Source: Noviherbaspirillum sp. UKPF54 | Lineage (GTDB): Bacteria > Pseudomonadota > Gammaproteobacteria > Burkholderiales > Burkholderiaceae_D | Reading direction: 5' to 3' | DNA: 64,000 nt | Assembly (NCBI RefSeq): GCF_007874125.1 | Contig: NZ_CP040128.1 | Span: 682,001 to 746,000, forward strand | Part shown: one piece after another, positions 43,806 to 52,361 of the stretch | How positions within the stretch are numbered: the stretch's first letter is position 1 | Layout: each line of letters opens with the position of its first letter | Program-made: the position numbers and the translations under genes | Notes under the pieces: generated by a model | Database searches by the model: none | What the model was told of the DNA's origin: nothing | What the model saw: the letters and a program-made list of their open reading frames with translations, nothing else

Positions 43806-44996
43806 ATGCATGCACAAATTTTCCGGGCCAGCCTGCGGCGCGAGTGGCAGCTGCTGCGCCGCCGCCCCTGGGATGTCGCAATGATTTCCTGGGTGCCGCT
43901 GCTGTCGGTCGCGCTGATCTGGTGGATCTTTTCCAACGGGATTCCGACCCGGCTGCCGGTCGGTGTGTGGGATGCCGACCATTCGGCGTTGTCGCGCCAG
44001 CTGGTGCGCTTCCTCGACGCGACGCCCGGCCTGCAGGTGGTCGCGCGGTACGATGACGAGTGGCAGGTCGAGCAGTCGATGCGCGCCGGCCGCGTGTACG
44101 GCGTGGTCGAAATCCCGCGCGAATTCGCGCGCGACGTCAAGCGCGGCCATGCGGCGCAAGTCACGCTGCTGCATAACGCGCAGTTCAGCTCGCACTCCGG
44201 CATCATCCAGCGCGATGTGCGTACCGCGGTAGGGACGCTGTCGGCGGGCATCGAGATCGTCGCGCGCAACAAGCGCGGCGAACCGCTGCGCGCCGCCAGG
44301 CTTGCCGCCGAGCCGATCCGCGCCAGCCTCGCCAACCTGTTCAATCCGTCTCTCGATTACCTGCAATTCCTCGGCATGGCGCTGATTCCGGCGCTGTTGC
44401 ACATCTTTGCGATGGCCGCCGGCGCTTGGTCGGTCGGCACCGAGTTGCGCGACGCCACGATCGGCGAATGGCGCAATACCGCTATGCAAGGGCAGGAGAG
44501 AGCATCGTTTTTCGCCGCCTTGCTTGGCAAGTTGAGCATTCCCTTCATTTCGCTGAGCGCGGCCGGCGTATCCGGCCTGCTGGCGGTGATCATCGCCGGC
44601 GGCATGCATCCGGCCGGTTCGCTCGTGTTTACGCTGCTGGCCCTGATGGCGATGCTGGCGCTGTCGATCGCGCTCGGCGCCGTGGTTGCAGCCGTAACGC
44701 GCTCGCTGCGCACCGCCTTGTCGGTCACCGGCATCGTCACAGCGCCAGCCTTCGCCTTCAGCGGCGCGGCGTTTCCGCTGTCGGCCATGCCGGCCCGCGC
44801 CCGCCTGTGGGCCGACAGCCTGCCGTTCACGCACTATTTGCGGGTGCAGATCGAGCAGCTGCAGATGGGGGCGCCGATGCGTTACTCGCTGCCTGCGCTG
44901 GTCTGGATGCCGGCCGTGACGTTGGCGCTGCTGCTCGCTGCTGCCTGCGCGCTGGCGAAGGCTGCGCAACAGCCGGACTCATGGGGGGCGCGATGA
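43806..44996 (+). CDS. ABC-2 type transporter permease
   Basis: A 396-aa permease of the YhhJ/YbhR type. A first helix (about residues 24-44) is followed by a large periplasmic domain (about 50-190) and then five helices (about 196-390). No Walker motifs are present, so it needs a separate ATPase. The repeated domain RLPVGVWDADHSALSRQL and the matching region of the next gene are related, so the two permeases are paralogues. The gene starts 7 bp after hlyD and overlaps the next permease by four bases. Confidence 0.88.
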   Translation: MHAQIFRASLRREWQLLRRRPWDVAMISWVPLLSVALIWWIFSNGIPTRLPVGVWDADHSALSRQLVRFLDATPGLQVVARYDDEWQVEQSMRAGRVYGVVEIPREFARDVKRGHAAQVTLLHNAQFSSHSGIIQRDVRTAVGTLSAGIEIVARNKRGEPLRAARLAAEPIRASLANLFNPSLDYLQFLGMALIPALLHIFAMAAGAWSVGTELRDATIGEWRNTAMQGQERASFFAALLGKLSIPFISLSAAGVSGLLAVIIAGGMHPAGSLVFTLLALMAMLALSIALGAVVAAVTRSLRTALSVTGIVTAPAFAFSGAAFPLSAMPARARLWADSLPFTHYLRVQIEQLQMGAPMRYSLPALVWMPAVTLALLLAAACALAKAAQQPDSWGAR

Positions 44997-46114
44997 ATCG
45001 CGGCGTGTTCATCCAGGCGTGGCTCGACACGATGAAAGCGGTGGTGCGCGACAAGGGCGCGCTGCTGTTCCTGGTGGTGGCCCCGCTGTTCTATGGTTTT
45101 TTCTACCCGTGGCCGTTTTCCACGCAAGTGGTCACGCGCGTGCCGGTGGCCATCGTCGATCTCGATCATTCCAGCCTGTCACGCCAGATCACGCGCTTTG
45201 CGCAGGCCAGCCCGCGCTTGGACGTCGCGCTGGTCACGGGCGACGAGCGCGACGCGCGGCAGGCGCTGTGGAAAGGCGACATCGAAGGCTATGCGATCCT
45301 GCCGAAAGACTTGAAGCGCAACGTGCTGCGCGGCGAGGCAGCGGTGGTCCCGGTCGAAGGCAACGGCGCCTACCTGCTGCTGAACAAGACCGTACTGACC
45401 GGATTCGCGGAAGCGGTTGGCACCGTCTCGGCCGGCATCGAAATCAAGAAGCTGCAAAGCAAGGGCCAGAGCGCGCGCCAGGCCGCCGATAGCCGCAGCC
45501 CGATCAACACGCAGCTGGTGGCGCTGTTCAATCCGGATGAAGGCTACGGCAATTACGCGGTGCCGGCGGTGGCGATCATCATCATCCAGCAGACGCTGCT
45601 GATGGGCGTGGCGCTGCTCGTCGGTACCTGGGCGGAGAGCGCGGTCCACCGGGCAGGCACGCATGTCTGGCTTGGCCGCATCGCCGCCTTTTCCACCTTC
45701 GGCGTGTTCATGGGCTTGTTGTATCTAGGCTGGATTTTCGCGGTACACGAATATCCGCGCGCGGCCAACATCGGGGGAGCGGTGCTGTTGCTGATGCTGT
45801 TCATTCCCGCCGTGGCCGCGCTCGGCGCGCTGGCCGGTCTCGTCTTCGCCAACCGCGAGCGCGCCATCCAGGTCTTGCTGTTCACCTCGATCCCGATGGC
45901 CTTTCTGTCCGGATTTTCCTGGCCGGGCGAGGCGCTGCCTTATCCGCTGCAACTGCTGCGCTGGCTGATTCCGAGCACCGCCGGCATCCAGGCATCGCTG
46001 CGCCTGAACCAGATGGGCGCGAGCATTGCCGACGTGGCGGGCTATCTGGGCGTGCTGGCCGGGCTGGCGGTGCTTGCGGGAATCGCGCTGTGTATCAAGG
46101 GCCGGGCACGTTAA
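44993..46114 (+). CDS. ABC-2 type transporter permease
   Basis: A 373-aa permease related to its upstream neighbour: helix 1 (about residues 24-40), a periplasmic domain with RVPVAIVDLDHSSLSRQITRF, then five helices. An upstream in-frame ATG at 44981 is also possible. The ATGA overlap with the preceding gene gives coupled translation. The two permeases likely form a heterodimer with the HlyD and TolC partners. No ATP-binding gene is in the operon; a distant ATPase, or one not yet recognised, would be needed. Confidence 0.88.
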   Translation: MNRGVFIQAWLDTMKAVVRDKGALLFLVVAPLFYGFFYPWPFSTQVVTRVPVAIVDLDHSSLSRQITRFAQASPRLDVALVTGDERDARQALWKGDIEGYAILPKDLKRNVLRGEAAVVPVEGNGAYLLLNKTVLTGFAEAVGTVSAGIEIKKLQSKGQSARQAADSRSPINTQLVALFNPDEGYGNYAVPAVAIIIIQQTLLMGVALLVGTWAESAVHRAGTHVWLGRIAAFSTFGVFMGLLYLGWIFAVHEYPRAANIGGAVLLLMLFIPAVAALGALAGLVFANRERAIQVLLFTSIPMAFLSGFSWPGEALPYPLQLLRWLIPSTAGIQASLRLNQMGASIADVAGYLGVLAGLAVLAGIALCIKGRAR

Positions 46115-46268
46115 TTCCCTATGTATCCTGCGGCGTGATTTTTCGCGAAGATTATTCTTTTAATAATGGCTTTTGTCGGAAGCTGTCTATGCTTATCTGA
46201 ACGTCAGGCGCCGGCGCGAAGCGGGTGCCACAGGCTGAAAGTCTGTTTCAGATGACACGGAGCCACTC

Positions 46269-46517
46269 ATGACAGCCGCGCGCGAAGAAACAGGGAACGC
46301 CAGCCAGACCGACGGGACGATTTACACGGATAGCCATGACCGGCAGCGGCATCGCGGAAGCATGCAGGCAATTGCCGACGAAATGCACCGGCCGCTCGAC
46401 GAGATCGCCGAACTGTATGAAGAAATATTGGGACAAATGAAGGCCACGGCGCAGATTCCCGATTATCTGCCGGTGCTGGTCTCGAAAAAGGTGAAGCAGA
46501 TGTGCCGGCAACATTGA
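46269..46517 (+). CDS. DUF3562-family small protein
   Basis: An 82-aa protein. The C-terminal 50 residues (MQAIADEMHRPLDEIAELYEEILGQM, then DYLPVLVSKKVKQM) match DUF3562, a helical family found in Burkholderiales. The N-terminus is polar. It stands alone between the export operon and a terminator. Function unknown. Confidence 0.8.
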   Translation: MTAAREETGNASQTDGTIYTDSHDRQRHRGSMQAIADEMHRPLDEIAELYEEILGQMKATAQIPDYLPVLVSKKVKQMCRQH

Positions 46518-46643
46518 CGCGGCAATCCGGTTCAGGTGGTATTTGATTCATGAATGTCTGCTATTCGAAGAATAAAGCGGACGACATGCCAGCCTGAACG
46601 TATGATTACTCCTGTCTCCTCCAACTCTCCTTGAATTGGATTG

Positions 46644-46675
46644 AACCCGCTGCCGCAAGACAGCGGGTTTTTTTT
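46644..46675 (+). terminator. rho-independent terminator after the DUF3562 gene
   Basis: A 9-bp stem AACCCGCTG / CAGCGGGTT (46644-46652 and 46661-46669, 8-nt loop) with a run of T residues from 46670, about 130 bp after the stop codon. A longer mRNA tail or a small unrecognised transcript may lie in between. Confidence 0.85.
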
Positions 46676-46727
46676 CGCCTGGCGCCGGCGCGATGAGGCA
46701 TGCATGGCGGATGCAGCTGGCCATTCA

Positions 46728-46741
46728 TTGTGTCGTATCAA
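46728..46741 (+). promoter_or_regulatory. FNR/ANR-type box with class II promoter spacing
   Basis: TTGTG-TCGT-ATCAA matches 8 of 10 positions of the FNR consensus TTGAT-N4-ATCAA. Exactly 21 nt later is TACGTT (46763-46768), a plausible -10 element. This places the box at about -41.5, as in class II FNR promoters, and the predicted start of transcription near 46775 is 18 bp from the first start codon of the next gene. Confidence 0.55.
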
Positions 46742-46792
46742 ACGCCATCCAGTCAGAACCCGTACGTTAACAGTCGGCCGGCGGTGTTGGCC

Positions 46793-47014
46793 ATGACCGT
46801 GCCATTCCCTCGAACCGCTCCTCAGGCGGCAAACTGGAATCCCGCGATGGAACAGCCGAAACAAGCGAAGGAAAAAGTCAGAGAGTATCTGGAACGGCGG
46901 CAGAATGAGCGCCGGCAGAATACGCGCGCGCCCCTGCACGACCCGGAGCAAATCCGGCAGGAAATCGGCTGGGATATGGTGGAGCGGCGGCAGCACGACC
47001 GCCGAGGCCGCTAG
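46793..47014 (+). CDS. small charged hypothetical protein
   Basis: A 73-aa protein rich in Arg, Glu and Gln. The C-terminal 55 residues (EKVREYLERRQNERRQNTRA, then WDMVERRQHDRRGR) look helical and very basic. An ATG at 46847 giving 55 aa is an equal alternative, since neither start has a good ribosome site. It lies directly after an FNR-type box and overlaps the convergent CBS gene by four bases. No known family; small basic proteins of this kind may bind nucleic acid, but this is only a guess. Confidence 0.5.
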   Translation: MTVPFPRTAPQAANWNPAMEQPKQAKEKVREYLERRQNERRQNTRAPLHDPEQIRQEIGWDMVERRQHDRRGR

Positions 47015-47400
47015 CGCCGATTCTGTTCGGCGAACAGGCGGACAAAGTCTAGCGACGAGACGATCCCGCACATTGCCTCGTTTTCCATCACCACCACATG
47101 GTGAACCTTGTGTTCCAGCATCAATGCGGCAACCTCGATCACCGGCGTATCCGGCGTGACCTCGACCGGGCGATAGGTGCAGATTTCCCACGCCTTCACG
47201 ATTTTTGGATCTTTCCCCATCGCATGGAATTTCACCAGGTCGGTCGCGGTGACGATGCCGAGAATGGCACCGTCGCCATCGTAGACGGGCGCGGAAGAGA
47301 TGTGCCTGGTTTTCATGAGGAGTTCCACTATCTCCACGGTATCGTCCATGCTGACCGGGGTGACAGTCGCGTGCATGATCGAGGAAATCGGATCGCTCAT
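47011..47400 (-). CDS. CBS-domain-pair protein
   Basis: A 129-aa protein made of two CBS domains (about residues 5-60 and 68-125). The pattern is DPISSIMHATVTPVSMDDTVEIVELLMKTRHISSAPVYD in the first and EVTPDTPVIEVAALMLEHKVHHVVVME in the second, with LGIVTATDLV and CGIVSSLDFV at the ends. CBS pairs bind adenosyl ligands and sense energy state. The ATG at 47400 fits an mRNA beginning near 47427, as set by an FNR-type box and -10 element. It is divergent from the hydrogenase operon. Confidence 0.87.
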   Translation of the reverse strand: MSDPISSIMHATVTPVSMDDTVEIVELLMKTRHISSAPVYDGDGAILGIVTATDLVKFHAMGKDPKIVKAWEICTYRPVEVTPDTPVIEVAALMLEHKVHHVVVMENEAMCGIVSSLDFVRLFAEQNRR

Positions 47401-47433
47401 GGTGGTGGCCTGCGCGGTAGGGTGAGTTGAAAA

Positions 47434-47474
47434 AACATACGCGTCCTTGATACGACTGTTTTGATCTCGTTCAA
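47434..47474 (-). promoter_or_regulatory. FNR/ANR-type box and -10 for the CBS gene
   Basis: On the minus strand, TTGAA-CGAG-ATCAA (47474-47461, 9 of 10 consensus bases) is followed after exactly 21 nt by TATGTT (47439-47434). This is the spacing of class II FNR-activated promoters. The predicted leader is about 27 nt long. Confidence 0.68.
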
Positions 47475-47569
47475 ACCCGCCATAGAGGCCGGCGTGAACC
47501 TGTTTGCATGCGAGGAAAATTGCTGCCAACCATGATCGCGTCATCGCGCCCTTTATTGATCAGCCTGTC

Positions 47570-47598
47570 TTGACGCGGGCGGAAGCGGCGGATGTAAT
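47570..47598 (+). promoter_or_regulatory. sigma-70-type promoter for the hyp/hydrogenase operon
   Basis: TTGACG (47570-47575), 17 nt, then TGTAAT (47593-47598); five of six bases match the consensus in each element. The predicted start, near 47605, lies about 24 nt before the hypC ATG, which has AAGGAGG upstream. The FNR-type box at 47461-47474 is about 137 bp upstream of this start. Confidence 0.6.
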
Positions 47599-47628
47599 AG
47601 CCGGCAGAGTGCATGCAAGGAGGCTGCG

Positions 47629-47865
47629 ATGTGCCTGGCGATTCCAATGCAAGTCGTGACGGTCGACGGAACGATGGCGCGCTGCTCGGCCAACGGCGTC
47701 GAACGCGAGGTCAGCCTCTTCCTGTTGCCGTCGGACTCCATAGCGTGCGGCGATTTCGTCATTGTCCACGTCGGTTACGCGATCCAAAAAATTGCTCCTG
47801 AAGATGCCGAAGCCACCTGGGGCCTGGTCGACGTCCTAATGACGCAGGGAGCGCGCGATGCATGA
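47629..47865 (+). CDS. hypC: [NiFe] hydrogenase maturation chaperone HypC
   Basis: A 78-aa HypC/HupF protein. The essential N-terminal Cys 2 is in MCLAIPMQVV, followed by a small beta barrel (GVEREVSLFLLPSDSIACGDFVIVHVGYAIQKI). HypC carries the Fe(CN)2CO group with HypD and escorts the large subunit. AAGGAGG lies 5 nt before the ATG. It is the first gene of the hyp-hydrogenase operon and overlaps hypA by 8 bp. Confidence 0.95.
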   Translation: MCLAIPMQVVTVDGTMARCSANGVEREVSLFLLPSDSIACGDFVIVHVGYAIQKIAPEDAEATWGLVDVLMTQGARDA

Positions 47866-48205
47866 ACTCGCCATCGGCCGCGCATTGCTGGACCAGGTTG
47901 TCGTCGTGGCGGCACAGCGCCGCGCCCGTGCGGTCACCGGCATTACCCTGCAAATCGGCCCGCTATCCGGAATCGAGCCGGCGCTGTTGCGCGCCGCTTA
48001 TGAACAGTTGCGCATCGATACGGTGGCCGAACATGCGCGCCTCGTCATTACCTCCATGCCGGTGCGCATCCGCTGCGACGCGTGCGGCACCGAGAGTAAC
48101 GCCGCCGCCAACCGGCTTGTCTGCGCGCGGTGCGGCAGCGCGCACACGATACTCCTTGGCGGCGATGAAATGCTGATCGAGTCGGTCGACCTGATTTTCG
48201 GATAA
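47858..48205 (+). CDS. hypA: [NiFe] hydrogenase nickel-insertion protein HypA
   Basis: A 115-aa HypA. The nickel ligand is the N-terminal MHELAIGRALL. The zinc finger has two CxxC pairs, CDAC and CARC (about residues 72-91), joined by 13 residues. It delivers nickel to the hydrogenase large subunit with HypB. It overlaps hypC and ends 38 bp before hypB. Confidence 0.95.
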   Translation: MHELAIGRALLDQVVVVAAQRRARAVTGITLQIGPLSGIEPALLRAAYEQLRIDTVAEHARLVITSMPVRIRCDACGTESNAAANRLVCARCGSAHTILLGGDEMLIESVDLIFG

Positions 48206-48243
48206 CGATCTTCCCTGACAGCCAACCTTTCACAGGAGCGGCA

Positions 48244-48948
48244 ATGTGTAGCGAATGCGGATGCGCAACAACACACGACAGCATGGCGGTCCCGGTAAAG
48301 GTGATGCACGGTCTGCTGGCCGAGAACGACCGGATCGCGCGCCACAACCGGGAGCATTTCGACCGGCACGGCGTCGTCGCGATCAACCTGATGTCGTCGC
48401 CGGGCGCCGGCAAGACCGCGCTGCTGGAGGCCAGCATCGAGGCTTTGCGCGGGGAACTCGACGTCGCGGTGATCGTGGGCGACCTGGAAACGGACAACGA
48501 CGCGCGGCGCATTCGCGCCAGGGGCGTCCCCGCCCTGCAGATCACCACGGGCGCGGCCTGCCATCTCGATGCGGCGATGATCCACGACGCGCTGCATCAC
48601 ACGCCATTGGAGGGCCTGGACATCCTCTTCATCGAAAACGTCGGCAATCTTGTATGCCCGGCGAGTTTCGATCTCGGGCAGCATCGCAACGCCGTCCTGC
48701 TGTCGGTGACGGAAGGCGACGACAAGCCCGCCAAGTATCCGGTGATGTTCCGCGCCGCCGACGCCATGCTGGTGACGAAGACCGACTTGCTGCCATGCAT
48801 GGAAGATTTCTCCGAACAGCGCGCCAGCGCGGCCTTGCGCCAGCTCGGCAATGCCGCGCCGGTGCTGCCCCTGTCGGCGCGCAGGGGCGGTGGCATGGAC
48901 GCCTGGCTGGACTGGCTGCGCGCCGCCAAGCGGGAGCGACGGGCATGA
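48244..48948 (+). CDS. hypB: [NiFe] hydrogenase nickel GTPase HypB
   Basis: A 234-aa GTPase. The N-terminus MCSECGC is the high-affinity nickel motif. The G1 motif SSPGAGKTALLE is at about residues 51-62, VGDLETDNDARR carries switch elements and metal ligands, and VTKTDLLP is G4. It lacks the histidine-rich stretch that some homologues use to store nickel. Its GTP cycle drives nickel transfer with HypA. The stop overlaps the hypD start (ATGA). Confidence 0.95.
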   Translation: MCSECGCATTHDSMAVPVKVMHGLLAENDRIARHNREHFDRHGVVAINLMSSPGAGKTALLEASIEALRGELDVAVIVGDLETDNDARRIRARGVPALQITTGAACHLDAAMIHDALHHTPLEGLDILFIENVGNLVCPASFDLGQHRNAVLLSVTEGDDKPAKYPVMFRAADAMLVTKTDLLPCMEDFSEQRASAALRQLGNAAPVLPLSARRGGGMDAWLDWLRAAKRERRA

Positions 48949-50057
48949 GCGGCGCGGCGCAGGAGTGGCTGGAGAAGATCGCCGCGCTCGGCTTGCCGCG
49001 CAGGGTCAAGGTCATGAACGTGTGCGGCGGACACGAACGCACCGTGTCCATGTCGGGGCTGCGCAGCGTGCTGCCGCCACAGGTGGAAGTGATTCCCGGG
49101 CCCGGCTGTCCGGTCTGCGTCTGCCCCGAGGAGGATATCCATTACGCCATCCGGCTGTCGCTGGAACACAAGGTGACGCTGCTCGCGTTCGGCGACATGC
49201 TGCGTGTGCCAACCAATGTGCCCAAGGGCGAAGTGCGCACTCTGGAGGCGGCGCGCGCCGCCGGCGCCGATGTGCGCCCGATCGCCAGTCCGCTCGATGC
49301 GTTGCGCCTGGCGCGCGCCGAACCACAGCGCAATGTGGTGCTGTTCGCGGCAGGATTCGAGACGACGACGGCACCGGTGGCGGCGATGCTGTCCGATAGC
49401 CCGCCGGACAATCTTTCCGTGCTGCTGGCCGCGCGCCGGACCTGGCCGGCGGTTGCGATGCTGCTGGAGTCGGGACAGCCGTCGTTCGACGCGCTGCTGG
49501 CGCCCGGCCATGTGGCCACCGTCATGGGGACGCAGGAATGGGATTTCGTCGTGGACCGGCACAGGATTCCTGTGGCAGTTGCCGGCTTCGGCGTGGATAG
49601 CCTGCTGGCAGCGACCTGGTCGGTCCTGCATCAACTTGTCGAAGGTTGCCGCAGGCTGGACAACTGCTATCCGCAGGCGGTTCGCCCAGGCGGAAATCAG
49701 GTGGCGCAACGCCATCTGGAGCAGGTGATGGACGTGGTGGATGCGAACTGGCGCGGCATCGGGGTGATTGCGCGCTCGGGCTACCGGCTGCGCGGCGCAT
49801 TCGCGGCGCATGACGCCCGGCTGCGTTTTCCGCTCGACGCGGCTGCGCAGCGCAAGCGCGCCGGCCAGATGCCGCCGGGCTGCGATTGCGCTAGCGTCGT
49901 TCTGGGACGGATATATCCGGATCAATGCCGCCTGTACGGGCGAGCCTGCACGCCGCGTTCGCCGGTCGGGCCGTGCATGGTGTCGGATGAAGGCGCATGC
50001 CGCATCTGGTGGGCGAGCCGTCCGCGCGCGGCCACAGGTAAAGGCAGTGAAGGATAG
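48945..50057 (+). CDS. hypD: [NiFe] hydrogenase Fe-CN-CO assembly protein HypD
   Basis: A 370-aa iron-sulfur protein. Conserved cysteine motifs are MNVCGGHERTVSMSGLR (about residues 23-39), GPGCPVCVCPEEDI, and the C-terminal PGCDCASVVLGRIYPDQC region with CTPRSPVGPCMVS. It is the scaffold where the CN and CO ligands are attached to iron, in complex with HypC. It overlaps hypB by four bases and is 3 bp before hypF. Confidence 0.95.
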   Translation: MSGAAQEWLEKIAALGLPRRVKVMNVCGGHERTVSMSGLRSVLPPQVEVIPGPGCPVCVCPEEDIHYAIRLSLEHKVTLLAFGDMLRVPTNVPKGEVRTLEAARAAGADVRPIASPLDALRLARAEPQRNVVLFAAGFETTTAPVAAMLSDSPPDNLSVLLAARRTWPAVAMLLESGQPSFDALLAPGHVATVMGTQEWDFVVDRHRIPVAVAGFGVDSLLAATWSVLHQLVEGCRRLDNCYPQAVRPGGNQVAQRHLEQVMDVVDANWRGIGVIARSGYRLRGAFAAHDARLRFPLDAAAQRKRAGQMPPGCDCASVVLGRIYPDQCRLYGRACTPRSPVGPCMVSDEGACRIWWASRPRAATGKGSEG

Positions 50058-50060
50058 GCG

Positions 50061-52361
50061 ATGACCGACGCGCGCCAAACGCTCGCTATGCTCGATGCGC
50101 CCGGTGCGCCCGACGCTGCAGGCACGGACACGGCGGCGTGCCGCTGGTTGGTGGAGGGGCGGGTGCAGGGGGTAGGGTTCCGGCCGTTCGTCTACCGCCT
50201 CGCGCGGGCACTTGGCGTGCGCGGCTTCGTGCAGAACCGGTCGGGGCAGGTCGTGGTCGTCGGGGAAGGCCCGCGTCAGATGCTGGCCCGGTTCGCCCGC
50301 GCCTTGCTGGAGCAGGCGCCGCCGCTGGCGCGGCCCCGCATCGTTTCCTGCGCCGAGATCGGCATGGCGCGACACGATGAGTTCGCCATTCTCGCTAGCG
50401 AGGACGGCGACGGGGCCGGCGCGCACCTGCCGCCGGACTGCTTCTGCTGCGACGATTGCCTGCGCGAGCTGAACGATCCGGACGAACGGCGCTATCGCTA
50501 TCCGTTCAATAACTGCACGCAGTGCGGGCCGCGCTACACGCTGATTGCGCGGCTGCCTTACGACCGCGCCAACACGTCGATGGCCGGCTTTGCCATGTGC
50601 GCGCAATGCCGCGCCGAATACGAGGACCCGGGCAACCGCCGCTTTCATGCGGAGCCGGTAGCCTGTCCGGCGTGCGGCCCGCGCCTGGTTTGCCGCATGC
50701 CCGGCGCGGCCGACGTGCCGGATACGGCTGATGCGCTGGCTGCCTGCGTTCGGCAGCTTGCCGCCGGCGGGATTGTCGCCGTCAAGGGCGTGGGCGGCTA
50801 CCACCTGCTGGCTGACGCGACCGACGATGCTGTGCTTGCGCGGCTGCGCGAGCGCAAGCGCCGGCCGCACAAGCCGGTGGCGGTGATGTTCCCGCCGCAG
50901 GGCGGCTGGCTGGAGCGGGCTGTGACGCTGGATGCCGCCGCGCGCGCCGCGCTGTTCGACCCGGTGCGCCCGATCGTCCTGGCGCCGATGCGAGCGCAGT
51001 CGGGGCTGAGCGCCGGCATTGCGCCCGGGTTGAAGGAGCTCGGCGCGATGCTGCCTTACAGCCCGCTGCATTACTTGCTGCTGCAGCACTTCGGCAAGCC
51101 ACTGGTGGTCACCTCGGCCAATCTCAGCGGCGAGCCGGTGCTGACCGAGGCGGCCGAGGTGGAGGCGCGGCTGGGCGAAGTCGCCGATGGCTTCCTCCAC
51201 CACGACCGGCCCATCCTGCGTCCGGCCGACGATTCCGTGCTGCGCGTGATCGCGGGCAAGGCGCGCCCGCTGCGCCTGGGCCGGGGCGCGGCGCCGGTCG
51301 AGTGGCGGCTGCCGTTTGCGCTGCGGCGGCCCCTGCTGGCCACGGGCAGCCAGATGAAAAACACCATCGCGCTGGCCTGGCAGGATCGCGCGGTGATTTC
51401 GCCGCACATCGGAGACCTTGGCAGCCCGCGCGCGCAGGCCGTGTTCGAACAGGCCATCGCCGACTTGCTGGCGCTGTACGGCGTGACGGCGCAGGCCATC
51501 GCCTGCGATGCGCATCCCGGTTACGCCGGCAGCCGCTGGGCCATGGCGATTGGCCTGCCGGTACTGAAAGTGCAGCACCATCGGGCGCATGCATCGGCGC
51601 TGGCGGCGGAACATTCCGACGTCGAGACCTGGCTGGCATTTGCGTGGGACGGAGTGGGGCTGGGCGACGACGGCACCCTGTGGGGCGGGGAAGGATTGCT
51701 CGGCCGGCCGGGACGGTGGACGCGCGCGGCGACCTTGCGGCCGTTTTGCCTGCCGGGCGGCGAGAAGGCGGCACGCGCGCCGTGGCGCAGCGCCGCCGGC
51801 GCATGCTGGGAAATCGGCCATCCCTGGCGCATCGAACAGCATGCCGCTGTCCACCATGCCTGGCGCCGGCAGCTTAACTGCCCGCGCACCTCGGCCGCCG
51901 GCCGCCTGTTCGACGCCGCCGCGGCCCTGGTCGGCCTGCTGGACGAAGCCAGCCACGAGGGGCAGGGACCGATGTGGCTGGAAGCGGCGGCGTGCAACGA
52001 AACGGCGGCGCCGGTCCCGCTGCCGCTGGCAAAGAATGCCGTCGGGCTCTGGCAACTCGACTGGGCGCCGCTGGTCGGCGCGCTGACCGACGCAACCCAG
52101 TGCGCCGCGTGGCGCGCCGCATGCTTTCACAGCAGCCTGGCGCACGGTCTGCTGGCGCAGGCAAGGGCGGTGCGGCGGGAAACGGGCGTGCGGCACGTAG
52201 GCCTGTGCGGCGGCGTGTTCCAGAACCGCTTGCTGAGCGAACAGGCGGTGTCGCTGCTGGAGGATGACGGGTTCGAGGTGCGCATGCCGGAGCGCCTGCC
52301 GTGCAACGACGGCGCTCTCTCATTCGGTCAACTGGTGGAAGCGGGGAGCGGGCAATGTTAG
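50061..52361 (+). CDS. hypF: carbamoyltransferase HypF
   Basis: A 766-aa protein that makes the carbamoyl adenylate and carbamoylates HypE, the source of cyanide. Domain order: acylphosphatase (GRVQGVGFRPFVYRLAR, about residues 34-50), two zinc fingers (CCDDCLRELND and CAQCRAEYED to CPACGPR, about 130-215), YrdC-like (about 225-410) and the Kae1-like carbamoyltransferase with VQHHRAHASALAAEH (about 505). Full length for the family. The end overlaps hypE by 7 bp. Confidence 0.95.
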   Translation: MTDARQTLAMLDAPGAPDAAGTDTAACRWLVEGRVQGVGFRPFVYRLARALGVRGFVQNRSGQVVVVGEGPRQMLARFARALLEQAPPLARPRIVSCAEIGMARHDEFAILASEDGDGAGAHLPPDCFCCDDCLRELNDPDERRYRYPFNNCTQCGPRYTLIARLPYDRANTSMAGFAMCAQCRAEYEDPGNRRFHAEPVACPACGPRLVCRMPGAADVPDTADALAACVRQLAAGGIVAVKGVGGYHLLADATDDAVLARLRERKRRPHKPVAVMFPPQGGWLERAVTLDAAARAALFDPVRPIVLAPMRAQSGLSAGIAPGLKELGAMLPYSPLHYLLLQHFGKPLVVTSANLSGEPVLTEAAEVEARLGEVADGFLHHDRPILRPADDSVLRVIAGKARPLRLGRGAAPVEWRLPFALRRPLLATGSQMKNTIALAWQDRAVISPHIGDLGSPRAQAVFEQAIADLLALYGVTAQAIACDAHPGYAGSRWAMAIGLPVLKVQHHRAHASALAAEHSDVETWLAFAWDGVGLGDDGTLWGGEGLLGRPGRWTRAATLRPFCLPGGEKAARAPWRSAAGACWEIGHPWRIEQHAAVHHAWRRQLNCPRTSAAGRLFDAAAALVGLLDEASHEGQGPMWLEAAACNETAAPVPLPLAKNAVGLWQLDWAPLVGALTDATQCAAWRAACFHSSLAHGLLAQARAVRRETGVRHVGLCGGVFQNRLLSEQAVSLLEDDGFEVRMPERLPCNDGALSFGQLVEAGSGQC

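Noticed and set aside
48597..52196. A 1199-codon open frame on the minus strand across hypB, hypD and hypF
   Set aside because: It is antisense to well-conserved genes. Long antisense frames are common in GC-rich DNA, and the translation is low-complexity and matches no family.
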